A DNA stretch of 34,392 bases, taken from Parasporobacterium sp. (GTDB lineage: Bacteria > Bacillota > Clostridia > Lachnospirales > Lachnospiraceae). The position numbers and the translations under genes are program-made. Positions within the stretch are counted from its first letter, which is position 1, and each line of letters starts with the position of its first letter. Of this stretch, positions 25,165 through 33,844 are shown piece by piece. Where the stretch lies: contig JAFWOB010000115.1 of NCBI GenBank assembly GCA_017510065.1, positions 32,001-66,392 of the forward strand, read 5' to 3'. The notes beneath the pieces were generated by a model. The model was not told the origin of the DNA, did no database searches, and saw only the letters and a program-made list of their open reading frames with translations.

Positions 25165-26688
25165 ATGCGTACCGGATCAGGTAAAAGATCTTCTTACAAC
25201 AGAACGACCGGAAGCAGAACTGCGAGGCTGTATTCCCGCAGAACTGCTAAAAAGATAAATAAAATATATTTGAACGAAGAAGCAAAGATCATTCGGACGG
25301 AAGAGTACTACGGTGAATCCAGGACAGCGGCCCGCAGTTTTAATGCCGATGAGTACAACGACTATTATGATGATCTTTCCAGAGACAGAAAGAGCGGAGC
25401 AAAAACTAAGATCTCGACGATCATTATCACGGCTTCGCTTATTATTGTGGTCCTGGCTCTTGTGATCGCAGGACTGGCTCTTTTGAAGCCAAAGGATGAT
25501 ATTGTTACGGATCTTGTAAAGGCTCCGAAGACTGAACCGGAATCTGTACCGGCATCCTCTATGTACGGGGATTCCGCTGCACCGGAGATATTCGGCGTAA
25601 TACCGATCGTCGTTTACGCTGGTAATTCTGTGGCTTACAAAGACGGCATTTACCTGGAAGATGACAACGATCCTTCTCCTGTTCTGGAGATCGAAAATGA
25701 AGGAGTGGATCTGACCACACCGGGCATTTACCCGGTCACTTACGTTGCAAGGGATGCGGACGGCAATATCACCAGGGAACTGACAACAGTAACGGTTCTT
25801 TCCGGCACGGATCTGATCAGCCAGGAAGAGATCTATAAACTGGCAGATCTGGTACTGGAAACGATCATTCCGGATGATACGATCTCCGATGAAATGAAGT
25901 GTCTGAAAGTCTATGAATATCTGCATGCCATCGGATATGTGGATGAGGTACATTCAGAGGACTGGATGCAGAACGCTTACTGGATGCTGACAAAAAGGGA
26001 AGGGGACTGCTTCTGCTATTATTCTGCTTCCAGATTGCTCCTTTCCAGGCTTGGCTATGAAGTGATGGAGGTTAGGAACAACAACAACTACGTCCATTAC
26101 TGGTGTCTGGTCAGTATCGACAAAGGCAACACCTGGTGGCACTTTGATCCATGCTGCTGGAGCTGGGGAGAAGACGGAATATTGTGTCTGGTTAGTGATA
26201 AATATCTGTCTGAGTTTACCAGAAGACATATTACTTCGGACGGACGGCTGATCCATGCATGGGATCTGGTTAATTATCCGTCTACCCCTGAAGAGGATTT
26301 CTGGACAGATGAAGACCGCGAGGTCATTTATGAAGGTGGCCTGATCGATGTGGAAGCACAGTTCGATCCGAATGACGCCAGATGGAACAATGAAGGCTGG
26401 GAGTCCTATCAGGTACCGAGTTATTGGGAAGTACCTGACTGGACAGCGTACGACTACTATTATGATGACACATCCTATGATCCGGCCTTGTATGAAGAAA
26501 CTTATGATGGAGACGGAGAAATAATTCCGGATGACATTGATGTTCCGGCAGAACCGGATATTCCGGCCGATCCCGGGACTTATGAAGAAGATGCTGCTCC
26601 CGAACCCATTGAAGAGATTCCATACGAAGTAGAATATATAGAGCAGGTTTTTGAAGATACAGAAACCGGTGTTGAAGGTGAAAATTGA
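25165..26688 (+). CDS. Membrane-anchored transglutaminase-like protein 1
   Basis: 507 residues. A long basic cytoplasmic N-terminus (1-84) precedes one transmembrane segment (about 85-107), an Ig-like DUF5011-type domain (about 130-202, ending GIYPVTYVARDADGN), and a transglutaminase-like domain with the papain-type triad C282 (EGDCFCYYSA), H311 (YVHYWCLV) and D328 (WHFDPCCW). The last 100 residues are a very acidic, Tyr- and Pro-rich tail (about 410-507). These domains in bacteria are usually proteases or peptide crosslinkers rather than true transglutaminases. AGGAAG Shine-Dalgarno. Its stop overlaps the next start. A tandem paralogue follows, and both precede a dlt-like cassette. The function of the pair is unknown. 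Confidence 0.88.
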   Translation: MRTGSGKRSSYNRTTGSRTARLYSRRTAKKINKIYLNEEAKIIRTEEYYGESRTAARSFNADEYNDYYDDLSRDRKSGAKTKISTIIITASLIIVVLALVIAGLALLKPKDDIVTDLVKAPKTEPESVPASSMYGDSAAPEIFGVIPIVVYAGNSVAYKDGIYLEDDNDPSPVLEIENEGVDLTTPGIYPVTYVARDADGNITRELTTVTVLSGTDLISQEEIYKLADLVLETIIPDDTISDEMKCLKVYEYLHAIGYVDEVHSEDWMQNAYWMLTKREGDCFCYYSASRLLLSRLGYEVMEVRNNNNYVHYWCLVSIDKGNTWWHFDPCCWSWGEDGILCLVSDKYLSEFTRRHITSDGRLIHAWDLVNYPSTPEEDFWTDEDREVIYEGGLIDVEAQFDPNDARWNNEGWESYQVPSYWEVPDWTAYDYYYDDTSYDPALYEETYDGDGEIIPDDIDVPAEPDIPADPGTYEEDAAPEPIEEIPYEVEYIEQVFEDTETGVEGEN

Positions 26689-27878
26689 GTACGAGTGAGA
26701 ATACCCAGCTGAATGAAATATACAGACAGAGGAAACTGTTCCGGAATGACAGAAGACGCACTATGAGATTTATTTCCGCGTTTGCTGTGATGCTGGTCCT
26801 TTTAGGCGCGGTGATCGCGGTGGCAGGTCTTCTTTATATTGTTAAATATTCTCCTGATCATGACCTGATCGTACTGCGGGACAGGAAACCCCCTGTGGCG
26901 TCTGTGCATGACGCCGTTTCTGCAAACGGAAAAGTCTACACCATAGAAGAGTTTGCAGACACCGTCAGCGACATTTCAGACGTTCGAATGAGCTATATCA
27001 AAGAACCGGATTATGACAAGGACGGCATCCAGGATATCGTCATACGTTTTACAGACGAAGCAGGCAATTATACAGATAAAAGTCTGAAGCTGGAAGTGTA
27101 TCATGATACTTCGGCTCCGGTTATTTATGTGGATGAGGACATCTACGTGTTCTGGAATGATGCAATCTCTTATAAAAGCTTCGCTGAAGTGGAAGACGAT
27201 TATGACGAAGATCTGGAACTTGAGATCGACAACAGTGAAGTGGATGTGACAAAGATCGGAACCTATCCGGTTATATACAGTGCAACAGACAGTGTCGGAA
27301 ATACCACCAGTAAAACGGTTTACATTCATGTTATGGAACCGGATTCGGATGAGTATTACCTGATGAAGGCAAATGAACTATGTGATATCATCATCTCTCA
27401 GATCACCTATGACGGCATGGATGATCTCCACAAAGTATGGGCAGTTTACAATTATGTCCGGGAGATTCCTTATGTCCTGACGGATTATACCAGAAACTAT
27501 ATCCGGGAAGGCTATAAGATGCTGAGTGAATATCGCGGAGACTGTTACGGCAGCTATGCTTCTGTCAAACTTCTGCTGGACCGGCTGGGGATCATGAATA
27601 TGCCGATCCAGACAGATGAAACTTATACCAGGCATTTCTGGAACCTTGTCTCCCTGGATGGCGGCAACACCTGGTATCATGTGGATGCCACCAACTGGAC
27701 GGAGTGGAGTCAGAGGCCTAATATGTGCATGATCAGCGATGGACGGCTGGATGAGATCTCAGCACAGCACGGGGGGACACATTACCATATCAAGTCTGAT
27801 TATCCTGCAACCCCGTATAACAGTATGCCGGTGCCGGAGGATATTTCCGCGCAGTACGGTGTGTATGACTGGAGCTGA
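26685..27878 (+). CDS. Membrane-anchored transglutaminase-like protein 2
   Basis: 397 residues from a TTG start at 26685, chosen because AAGGTG lies 5 bases upstream and the TTGA overlaps the preceding stop; the next in-frame ATG (26763) has no Shine-Dalgarno and would remove part of the basic tail before the membrane anchor. Layout parallels the upstream gene: short basic N-terminus, transmembrane segment (about 28-52), two beta-rich Ig-like repeats (about 70-140 and 145-217, the second of DUF5011 type) and a transglutaminase-like domain with C287 (RGDCYGSYA), H317 (RHFWNLV) and D334 (YHVDATNW). It lacks the long acidic tail of its partner. Likely arose by tandem duplication and diverged. 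Confidence 0.85.
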   Translation: MSTSENTQLNEIYRQRKLFRNDRRRTMRFISAFAVMLVLLGAVIAVAGLLYIVKYSPDHDLIVLRDRKPPVASVHDAVSANGKVYTIEEFADTVSDISDVRMSYIKEPDYDKDGIQDIVIRFTDEAGNYTDKSLKLEVYHDTSAPVIYVDEDIYVFWNDAISYKSFAEVEDDYDEDLELEIDNSEVDVTKIGTYPVIYSATDSVGNTTSKTVYIHVMEPDSDEYYLMKANELCDIIISQITYDGMDDLHKVWAVYNYVREIPYVLTDYTRNYIREGYKMLSEYRGDCYGSYASVKLLLDRLGIMNMPIQTDETYTRHFWNLVSLDGGNTWYHVDATNWTEWSQRPNMCMISDGRLDEISAQHGGTHYHIKSDYPATPYNSMPVPEDISAQYGVYDWS

Positions 27879-27920
27879 TAATGGGTTGATGCCTACAGAA
27901 GGCAGAGCAGGAGGGCAGGA

Positions 27921-28652
27921 ATGGTAAACGGTAAAAAAGTACTTGGCGTGATCGGGGGCATGGGCCCCATCGCGACATCTTTTTTTATGGAACTGGTGAT
28001 CAAGATGACGGACGCTGCCACCGATCAGGATCATCTGGATATGATCATCTACAATATTCCATCTATCCCGGACAGGACTTCCTATATTCTGGACCATACC
28101 AGGAAAAGTCCGCTGCCGGTGATTCTTGACATTGCGGAGAAGCTGGAAGAACAGGGCGTAGAGTTTCTGGCCATGCCCTGCTGCACGGCACACTATTTCC
28201 AGGAAGAACTTGAGCAGTCCCTTCATAAACCCTTTGTGAATATCATACGGGCAACCGTTCACTATCTGAAGGAGCGGGGAATTACAAAGGTCGGGGTCAT
28301 GGCAACAGACGGCACCATGAGTACCGGGCTGTTCCGAAAAGAACTGGAAGAAAACGGCATGCAGATCGTCTGTCCCTCTCCGGAGCGGCAGAAAGATGTG
28401 ATGCATGTGATCTATCAGAATGTAAAGGCAAACCGTCCGGTAGAGATGGACAGGTTCCGCGCTGTTGGCGATGAACTGAAAGCAAACGGAGCGGAAGCGA
28501 TCATCCTGGGATGCACGGAACTGTCCCTGGTGAAGCGTGACTATGATATCGGACCGGGATATATAGACGCTATGGAGGTTCTTGCCCAACAGTCCCTGAT
28601 CTCATGCGGATCTGTGCTGAAAGAGGAATACAAAGAACTTATTACAGTATAA
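27921..28652 (+). CDS. Aspartate/glutamate racemase family enzyme
   Basis: 243 residues, the usual size for the two-cysteine, cofactor-independent amino-acid racemases (Asp/Glu racemase, YgeA/RacX type). N-terminal GVIGGMGPIAT binds the substrate carboxylate; the catalytic cysteines are C87 in MPCCTAH (usually MPCNTAH; here the Asn is a Cys) and C198 in LGCTELSLV. It interconverts L- and D-amino acids in the cytoplasm; the substrate (Asp, Glu or a broader range) is not deducible. AGGAGG Shine-Dalgarno. It sits between the transglutaminase pair and the adenylation enzyme, and could supply the D-amino acid that the latter activates (inference). The stop is 19 bases from the next start. Confidence 0.9.
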   Translation: MVNGKKVLGVIGGMGPIATSFFMELVIKMTDAATDQDHLDMIIYNIPSIPDRTSYILDHTRKSPLPVILDIAEKLEEQGVEFLAMPCCTAHYFQEELEQSLHKPFVNIIRATVHYLKERGITKVGVMATDGTMSTGLFRKELEENGMQIVCPSPERQKDVMHVIYQNVKANRPVEMDRFRAVGDELKANGAEAIILGCTELSLVKRDYDIGPGYIDAMEVLAQQSLISCGSVLKEEYKELITV

Positions 28653-28671
28653 TTTTAATGGAGTAATTATC

Positions 28672-30189
28672 ATGCAGTACACCAATATTTTGCAGTATCT
28701 GGAAGAAACCGTTCTGCAGGTACCGGATAAACCGGCATTCTGCGCACAGGACAGCACACTGACGTTTCGTCAGACATATGAGGCAGCCCGGGCGATCGGT
28801 TCTTTTCTGTATCAGAAGGGTTACTATAAAAAACCTGTTGTTGTTTTCATGAAAAAAACACCGGAAGCGATCGCTGCCTATCTGGGAGTGATCTATGCCG
28901 GCTGTTTTTATGTCGCCCTGGACGAAGAGATGCCGAAGCACAGGATCGAGCTGATCATCCAGACGGTGCAGGCAGGCGCAGTCATCTGTGATGAGACTAC
29001 AGGGGAAATGATCCGGGAATACGGTTTTAACGGTGAAGTCTGTCAGTACAGCCAGGTAAGCCGGAACGGGATCGATGAAGCATCACTCGGCAAAGTGCGT
29101 GATGCTCAGACAGATATCGATCCTATTTACGCAGTTTTCACTTCAGGTTCTACAGGTGTGCCCAAGGGTGTGCTGGCCTGTCACAGGTCTGTGATCGACT
29201 ATATTGAAAATCTGTCGGAAGTCCTTCAGTTTGATTCGGAAACGGTATACGGCAATCAGGCACCGTTTTATTTTGACGCTGCACTGAAAGAGATCGTACC
29301 TACTATGAAATTCGGTGCCACTACGTATATTATTCCGAAATCCCTGTTTATGTTCCCGATCAAGCTTGTGGAATTCCTGAATGAACATAAGATCAACACC
29401 ATCTGCTGGGCAGCATCTGCCCTGACGATCGTTTCCTCCTTCCGGACATTTGAGAAAATCCGGCCGGAATATATCAAACGTGTTGTATTCGTGGGAGAAG
29501 TCTTTCCGATCAAACAGCTGAACATGTGGAAGGAAGTCCTGCCGGACGCGCTGTATGTCAATCTTTACGGACCGACGGAAACAACAGGAGTATGCTGCTA
29601 TTATAAAGTTGACCGGGAATTTGCGCTGGATGAGACTCTTCCTGTAGGAAGACCGTTTCACAACACCTCCATTCTTCTTTTGAATGATGACCTTACAGAA
29701 ACGCCTTTCGGCGAGGTAGGTGAGATCTGCGTAAAGGGAACCTGTCTGACTCTCGGATACTACAACAATCCGGAGAAGACCAGGGAGGCATTCATCCAGA
29801 ACCCCCTGAACGACATGTATCCGGAGACCATTTACAAAACAGGAGATCTCGGACGATACAATGAACGGGGAGAACTGTGCTATGTTTCCCGCAAGGACTA
29901 TCAGATCAAACATATGGGGCACCGCATTGAACTGGGCGAGATTGAAGTCGTTGTGAATATGCATAAAGGGATCCGGACAAATTGCTGTATATTTGATGAC
30001 ATTAAGAAGAAAATCGTGTTATACTATGTCGGCGATGCAACGAGGGCGGAAGTGGCGGAATTCACCAAGGAAAAACTTCCCAGATATATGTTCCCGAATG
30101 TGATTGTCCAATTGGAGAATATGCCCTATACTGCTAACGGAAAGATCGACAGAGTCTCATTGAAAAATAAATATAACGAGGAAAAATAA
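28672..30189 (+). CDS. DltA-like amino-acid adenylation enzyme (carrier-protein ligase)
   Basis: 505 residues, length of DltA. ANL-superfamily motifs: ATP loop FTSGSTGVPKG (156-166), NQAPFYFD with D212 matching the DltA Asp that holds the substrate amino group, NLYGPTETT (297-305), YKTGDLGRY (389-396) and the catalytic Lys in NGKIDR (K491). It activates an amino acid with ATP and loads it on the carrier protein encoded next. DltA proteins carry a Cys in the motif FCGE, held to select D-alanine; here the motif reads FVGE with V274. Substrate may therefore differ from D-Ala. The stop abuts the carrier-protein start. I leave the symbol blank because dltA identity is uncertain. Confidence 0.88.
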   Translation: MQYTNILQYLEETVLQVPDKPAFCAQDSTLTFRQTYEAARAIGSFLYQKGYYKKPVVVFMKKTPEAIAAYLGVIYAGCFYVALDEEMPKHRIELIIQTVQAGAVICDETTGEMIREYGFNGEVCQYSQVSRNGIDEASLGKVRDAQTDIDPIYAVFTSGSTGVPKGVLACHRSVIDYIENLSEVLQFDSETVYGNQAPFYFDAALKEIVPTMKFGATTYIIPKSLFMFPIKLVEFLNEHKINTICWAASALTIVSSFRTFEKIRPEYIKRVVFVGEVFPIKQLNMWKEVLPDALYVNLYGPTETTGVCCYYKVDREFALDETLPVGRPFHNTSILLLNDDLTETPFGEVGEICVKGTCLTLGYYNNPEKTREAFIQNPLNDMYPETIYKTGDLGRYNERGELCYVSRKDYQIKHMGHRIELGEIEVVVNMHKGIRTNCCIFDDIKKKIVLYYVGDATRAEVAEFTKEKLPRYMFPNVIVQLENMPYTANGKIDRVSLKNKYNEEK

Positions 30190-30417
30190 ATGGAACAGTT
30201 ATTGGAAATTCTTGAAGGTTTACATCCCGAAGTGGACTTCGAACTTGCTGATGATCTGATCGACGGCAAGATCTTTGATTCTTTTGATATCGTTACCCTG
30301 GTAGCAGAGATCAATGCGGAATTCGATGTGGCAATTCCGGCAGAGGAACTGATCCCTGACAACTTCAATTCTGCGGAAGCAATCTGGGAACTGATTCAGA
30401 GACTGGACGAAGAATAA
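30190..30417 (+). CDS. DltC-like acyl carrier protein
   Basis: 75 residues, acidic, the size of DltC (D-alanyl carrier protein). The phosphopantetheine attachment Ser is S31 in GKIFDSFDIVTL. DltC and ACP usually have DS[LM] here; DSF is a variation seen in clostridial dlt-type carriers. It receives the activated amino acid from the upstream ligase and delivers it to the MBOAT. The ATG follows directly after the adenylation-enzyme stop, with GAGGAAAA as Shine-Dalgarno; the MBOAT begins 3 bases after its stop. Small and helical, it is a typical four-helix carrier. Confidence 0.88.
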   Translation: MEQLLEILEGLHPEVDFELADDLIDGKIFDSFDIVTLVAEINAEFDVAIPAEELIPDNFNSAEAIWELIQRLDEE

Positions 30418-30420
30418 AGA

Positions 30421-31989
30421 ATGTCCTTTACATCGATTGATTTTCTGGCATTTTTCGGAATACTGATCATCCTGTACTATGCACTGCCTAAAAAGATACA
30501 GTGGATAGTACTTCTTGTTGCCAGTTATACTTTTTATACCCTTGCAGGCCTGAAATATATAGGCTTTATTCTGTTTACCACCATCACAACCTATCTTGTG
30601 ACACGGTATATGGACGAGAATCTTCAGAGGCAGGATCTGTACCTGAAGAAGCATAAGACTGAGATGTCCAAAGAAGAGAAAAAAGCCTATAAAAAAGAGG
30701 TAAAATCCAGAAACCGTCTGTGGTTTGTGATCACTATTGTAGTGAATTTCGGAATCCTCTTTTTCTGTAAAGCCTGTCTGGTGGATCCTCTGCACAGCAT
30801 GAGCGGATCGGCGGTCTTTTCCTTCCTTTCCGTAGGGCTTCCATTCGGTATTTCCTTTTATATGTTCCAGTCTATGGGATATGTGATCGATGTATACAGG
30901 GGCAAGGCACAGGCAGAGCGTAATTTCTTCAGACTGGCATTGTTCGTGTCCTTCTTTCCTCAGCTTGTACAGGGCCCGATCAGTAAATGGGAGCAGCTCA
31001 AGGATTCCCTTTTTACACCGCATGCATTTGACCGCAGGCAGGTAGCATTTGGACTCCAGAGAGTCCTGTGGGGCTTTTTCAAAAAGCTGGTGATCGCAGA
31101 CCGGATCGCAGTAGCCATCGGAACGCTGAAAGGAACAGAGTATACCGGTGTTTCCTTCTTTGTTCTGACGGTATTTTATGCTGTGCAGATCTATGGCGAT
31201 TTTACCGGAGGAATCGATATTGCCATCGGTGTAGGAGAAACTCTGGGAGTTAAGATGCCGGAGAACTTCATTCGTCCGTTCTTCTCGAAAAACATTGCGG
31301 AGTACTGGCGTAGATGGCATATCTCCCTGAATGAATGGATGAAGAGCTATATCTTCTATCCAATCACGGTTTCCGGTCCTATGCTGAAGCTGGCACTGAA
31401 AACAAGAGCAAAACTGGGCCGTTTTGGTATGAGAATACCGGTCTATATCGGTTCTTTGCTGACCTGGCTGGGAACCGGCGTATGGCATGGCTTCAATTTC
31501 CATTTTATCCTGTGGGGACTGATCAACTGTGTTGTGATCGTGATCTCAGAAGAATTGAATCCGGCCTATGACAGATTCCACAATCGTTTTTCCTGGTCCA
31601 ACAAAAGAGGCTATGATGTGTTTCAGATCATCCGGATGTTTGTTCTGATGAATCTGATCAGGGCTACCGACCTGTTCAATGATGTCGGTGACTATTTCCG
31701 GCGGATAGGATCCCTGGCCTGGGAGTTCAATTTCCATGTGCTGTGGGATGGAACTATGATGAACCTCGGTCTTTCCGTAGCAGATTATATCATACTGATC
31801 TGCGGCATCATCATAATGTTCCTGGTGAGCTTTTTCAGCAGGGATGACGTGAGTTTCCGGGTGAAATTCCAAAAAGTTCCGAGAGTACTTCGCTATGTAC
31901 TGCTTTTCCTGCTGCTGCTGTCCGTGATCCTGTTCGGAAGCTACGGCATCGGCTATGATGCAAGCAGTTTTATTTACAACCAGTTCTGA
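30421..31989 (+). CDS. DltB-like MBOAT transferase
   Basis: 522 residues with about ten transmembrane segments and the MBOAT His residues H300 in EYWRRWHISLNEW and H356 in GTGVWHGFNFHF. A basic cytoplasmic loop (about 62-100) is larger than in DltB. DltB takes the aminoacyl group from the carrier protein and moves it across the membrane to a DltD-dependent acceptor. Gene order ligase-carrier-MBOAT-SGNH differs from the canonical dltABCD, in which the MBOAT precedes the carrier. It differs in sequence from the AlgI-type protein at 14421. No separate Shine-Dalgarno stands out, consistent with coupling to the carrier gene. Confidence 0.9.
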   Translation: MSFTSIDFLAFFGILIILYYALPKKIQWIVLLVASYTFYTLAGLKYIGFILFTTITTYLVTRYMDENLQRQDLYLKKHKTEMSKEEKKAYKKEVKSRNRLWFVITIVVNFGILFFCKACLVDPLHSMSGSAVFSFLSVGLPFGISFYMFQSMGYVIDVYRGKAQAERNFFRLALFVSFFPQLVQGPISKWEQLKDSLFTPHAFDRRQVAFGLQRVLWGFFKKLVIADRIAVAIGTLKGTEYTGVSFFVLTVFYAVQIYGDFTGGIDIAIGVGETLGVKMPENFIRPFFSKNIAEYWRRWHISLNEWMKSYIFYPITVSGPMLKLALKTRAKLGRFGMRIPVYIGSLLTWLGTGVWHGFNFHFILWGLINCVVIVISEELNPAYDRFHNRFSWSNKRGYDVFQIIRMFVLMNLIRATDLFNDVGDYFRRIGSLAWEFNFHVLWDGTMMNLGLSVADYIILICGIIIMFLVSFFSRDDVSFRVKFQKVPRVLRYVLLFLLLLSVILFGSYGIGYDASSFIYNQF

Positions 31990-31996
31990 TATTGAT

Positions 31997-33073
31997 ATGA
32001 AAAAGAAACTGATCCTCATTATTGTCATAACGGTATTGGCGGCAGCCGGACTTCTGTTCCTGGTGCAGGGACTTTTAATGCCCAAATTTATGTCGGAGAT
32101 CCCGGAAGGCGCCATGATCCAGGAGTATTATGATAATGCAGGCGGCAACGATGTGATCTTTATCAGCGATTGTGAAGTCTACGAAAATTTTTCTCCTGTA
32201 ACATTGTGGGAGGAGTACGGGATCACATCCTATATCAGGGGATCTGCCCAGCAGCTGATCTGGCAGTCTTATTACCTGATGGAAGAGACCTTCAAGTATG
32301 AAACGCCGGATATCATGATCTTTAATGTGTTGGAAATGAAATACAACACGCCTTCCGATACCGGTGCCTCCAGCCAGCGGGAAGCCTATAACCGAATGAC
32401 TCTGGACGGTATGCGCTGGTCATCCAGCAAATGGAATTCCATCTATGCTTCCATGACAAAAGAAGAAAGATCCAAGGACGGTGTATGGAGTTATATTTTC
32501 CCGATCCTGCGCTACCATGACCGTTGGTCGGAATTGTCAGGAGAAGATTTCCGGTATCTGTTCAGCAGGGATCAAATGACGGATAACGGATACCTGATGC
32601 AGGTCAAGGTCAATCCTGTCGGAGATGATTATCCGGTGATCCCGCTTGTGGATTATTCCTTCGGGGATAATGCCTACTATTATCTTGATAAAATGGTCGA
32701 GCTCTGTGAAGAGCACGGAACACAGCTGGTTCTTGTCAAGGCTCCGACCCTTTCTCCTATCTGGTATGATGAGTGGGAAGAGCAGATGGAACAGTATGCA
32801 CAGGAGCACGGGCTTTTATATTTCAATTTTCTGGAAAAAATTGATGAGATCGGGATTGACTGGAATACGGATACTTATGACCAGGGCCTGCACCTGAATG
32901 TTTACGGCGCTGAAAAGCTCTCCCGTTACTTTGGAAAGATCCTGTCGGAAGAACTTGGCGTAAAGGATCACAGAGGGGAAGAAGAGACTGCCCGGAAGTG
33001 GGAAGAAAAATGTGAAACTTATATGAACCGCAAAGAAAGACTTGAAAAAGAACTGACAAACATAGTAGAATGA
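31997..33073 (+). CDS. DltD-like SGNH-fold protein with SDCE in place of the usual GSSx
   Basis: 358 residues from the ATG at 31997; an ATG pair at 31955 would overlap the MBOAT by 35 bases and has no better ribosome site. N-terminal membrane segment (about 5-27), then an outward SGNH-like domain. The first block reads IFISDCEVY (S57-D58-C59-E60), where comparable proteins read GSSH or GSSE, so Cys stands at the nucleophile position. The C-terminal DQGLHLN (D295, H299) supplies the Asp-His pair. A charged helical tail (about 330-358) ends the protein. DltD finishes aminoacyl transfer to teichoic acids. With Cys at the active site it may act by a thioester, or be a non-catalytic relative. No Shine-Dalgarno seen. 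Confidence 0.82.
   Translation: MKKKLILIIVITVLAAAGLLFLVQGLLMPKFMSEIPEGAMIQEYYDNAGGNDVIFISDCEVYENFSPVTLWEEYGITSYIRGSAQQLIWQSYYLMEETFKYETPDIMIFNVLEMKYNTPSDTGASSQREAYNRMTLDGMRWSSSKWNSIYASMTKEERSKDGVWSYIFPILRYHDRWSELSGEDFRYLFSRDQMTDNGYLMQVKVNPVGDDYPVIPLVDYSFGDNAYYYLDKMVELCEEHGTQLVLVKAPTLSPIWYDEWEEQMEQYAQEHGLLYFNFLEKIDEIGIDWNTDTYDQGLHLNVYGAEKLSRYFGKILSEELGVKDHRGEEETARKWEEKCETYMNRKERLEKELTNIVE
33042..33071 (+). promoter_or_regulatory. Candidate internal promoter for the lipoprotein gene
   Basis: TTGAAA (33042-33047) and TAGAAT (33066-33071) are 18 bases apart at the end of the DltD-like gene. A GGTC-TGCG-GACC hairpin lies just behind it. Plausible but not decisive. Confidence 0.4.
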
Positions 33074-33127
33074 CCATTGCGGTCTGCGGACCATAAATAG
33101 TAATAGATCCTGAAGGAGACATTAGAT

Positions 33128-33703
33128 ATGAAAAAAATGATTTGTTTACTGATCGCAGCAGTTTTAGCGGCAGGAATGCTGACAGCCTGCGGTTCAGGCG
33201 ATAACAGCAGTAAAAAAGATGACCAGGCGACTACTGTCGCTGCTGCAACTGCAGATACGGCACAGACAGTTGAAGAGAGTGCAGCAGCCCAGGAAGCACA
33301 GTCGGATAGATTCACCTTTACGTACAAAGGGACTCCGATCGCTATGAAGGCTGAAGCAGCTCCGATCTGTGAGGCTCTGGGCGATGCAAAGAGCTATACA
33401 GAGGAAACAAGCTGTGCGTTTGATGGTCTGGATAAGAACTTTACTTATACCAGCTTTATCATGACCACCTATCCGGATGGTGACAAGGACAGAGTCAATT
33501 CCCTGACACTGCTGGATGATACTGTTTCTACTGCAGATAAGATCAGTATTGGCGATTCCAAGGAAAAAGTGGAAGAAGTATACGGTGCCGACAGCTTTAA
33601 CGGCGTCAATGCCTATATCCTGACGGAAGGAGATGCACAGCTTACCGTGATCATCGACGGCGACAAAGTATCTTCCATCCAGTATACGGCAGTGTTTGAG
33701 TAA
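33128..33703 (+). CDS. Small lipoprotein of unknown function
   Basis: 191 residues. A clear lipoprotein signal peptide ends in the lipobox LTAC (lipidated Cys at residue 21), followed by a Ser/Lys/Asp/Ala-rich linker (about 22-65) and a compact globular domain (about 66-191). That domain repeats the motif of small calcium-independent surface lipoproteins in Firmicutes, ending in IIDGDKVSSIQYTAVFE, but I cannot name a family. AAGGAG lies 10 bases before the ATG. It follows the DltD-like gene by 54 bases and precedes the operon terminator, so it probably belongs to the surface-modification operon, or is driven by the internal promoter at 33042-33071. Confidence 0.85.
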   Translation: MKKMICLLIAAVLAAGMLTACGSGDNSSKKDDQATTVAAATADTAQTVEESAAAQEAQSDRFTFTYKGTPIAMKAEAAPICEALGDAKSYTEETSCAFDGLDKNFTYTSFIMTTYPDGDKDRVNSLTLLDDTVSTADKISIGDSKEKVEEVYGADSFNGVNAYILTEGDAQLTVIIDGDKVSSIQYTAVFE

Positions 33704-33727
33704 ACACATTTTTCAATTTTAACAAAT

Positions 33728-33759
33728 AAGCCAGCATGCAGATGTCATGCTGGCTTTTT
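33728..33759 (+). terminator. Terminator of the transglutaminase/dlt-like operon
   Basis: AAGCCAGCATG and CATGCTGGCTT pair perfectly over 11 bp around a 7-base loop and run into TTTTT. The IS element lies directly behind it. Confidence 0.92.
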
Positions 33760-33844
33760 CCTTGTATGGCGACGCCATCAAATAAACCACCTGCTATGCA
33801 GGTGGTCGGAAGAAAGCTTTAGCTTCAAGCAAAAAACCTCCAAT

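Noticed and set aside
28645-28655. TATAAT overlapping the racemase stop, as an internal promoter for the ligase
   Set aside because: There is no acceptable -35 at 16-18 bases; the hexamer is explained by the codons GTA TAA.
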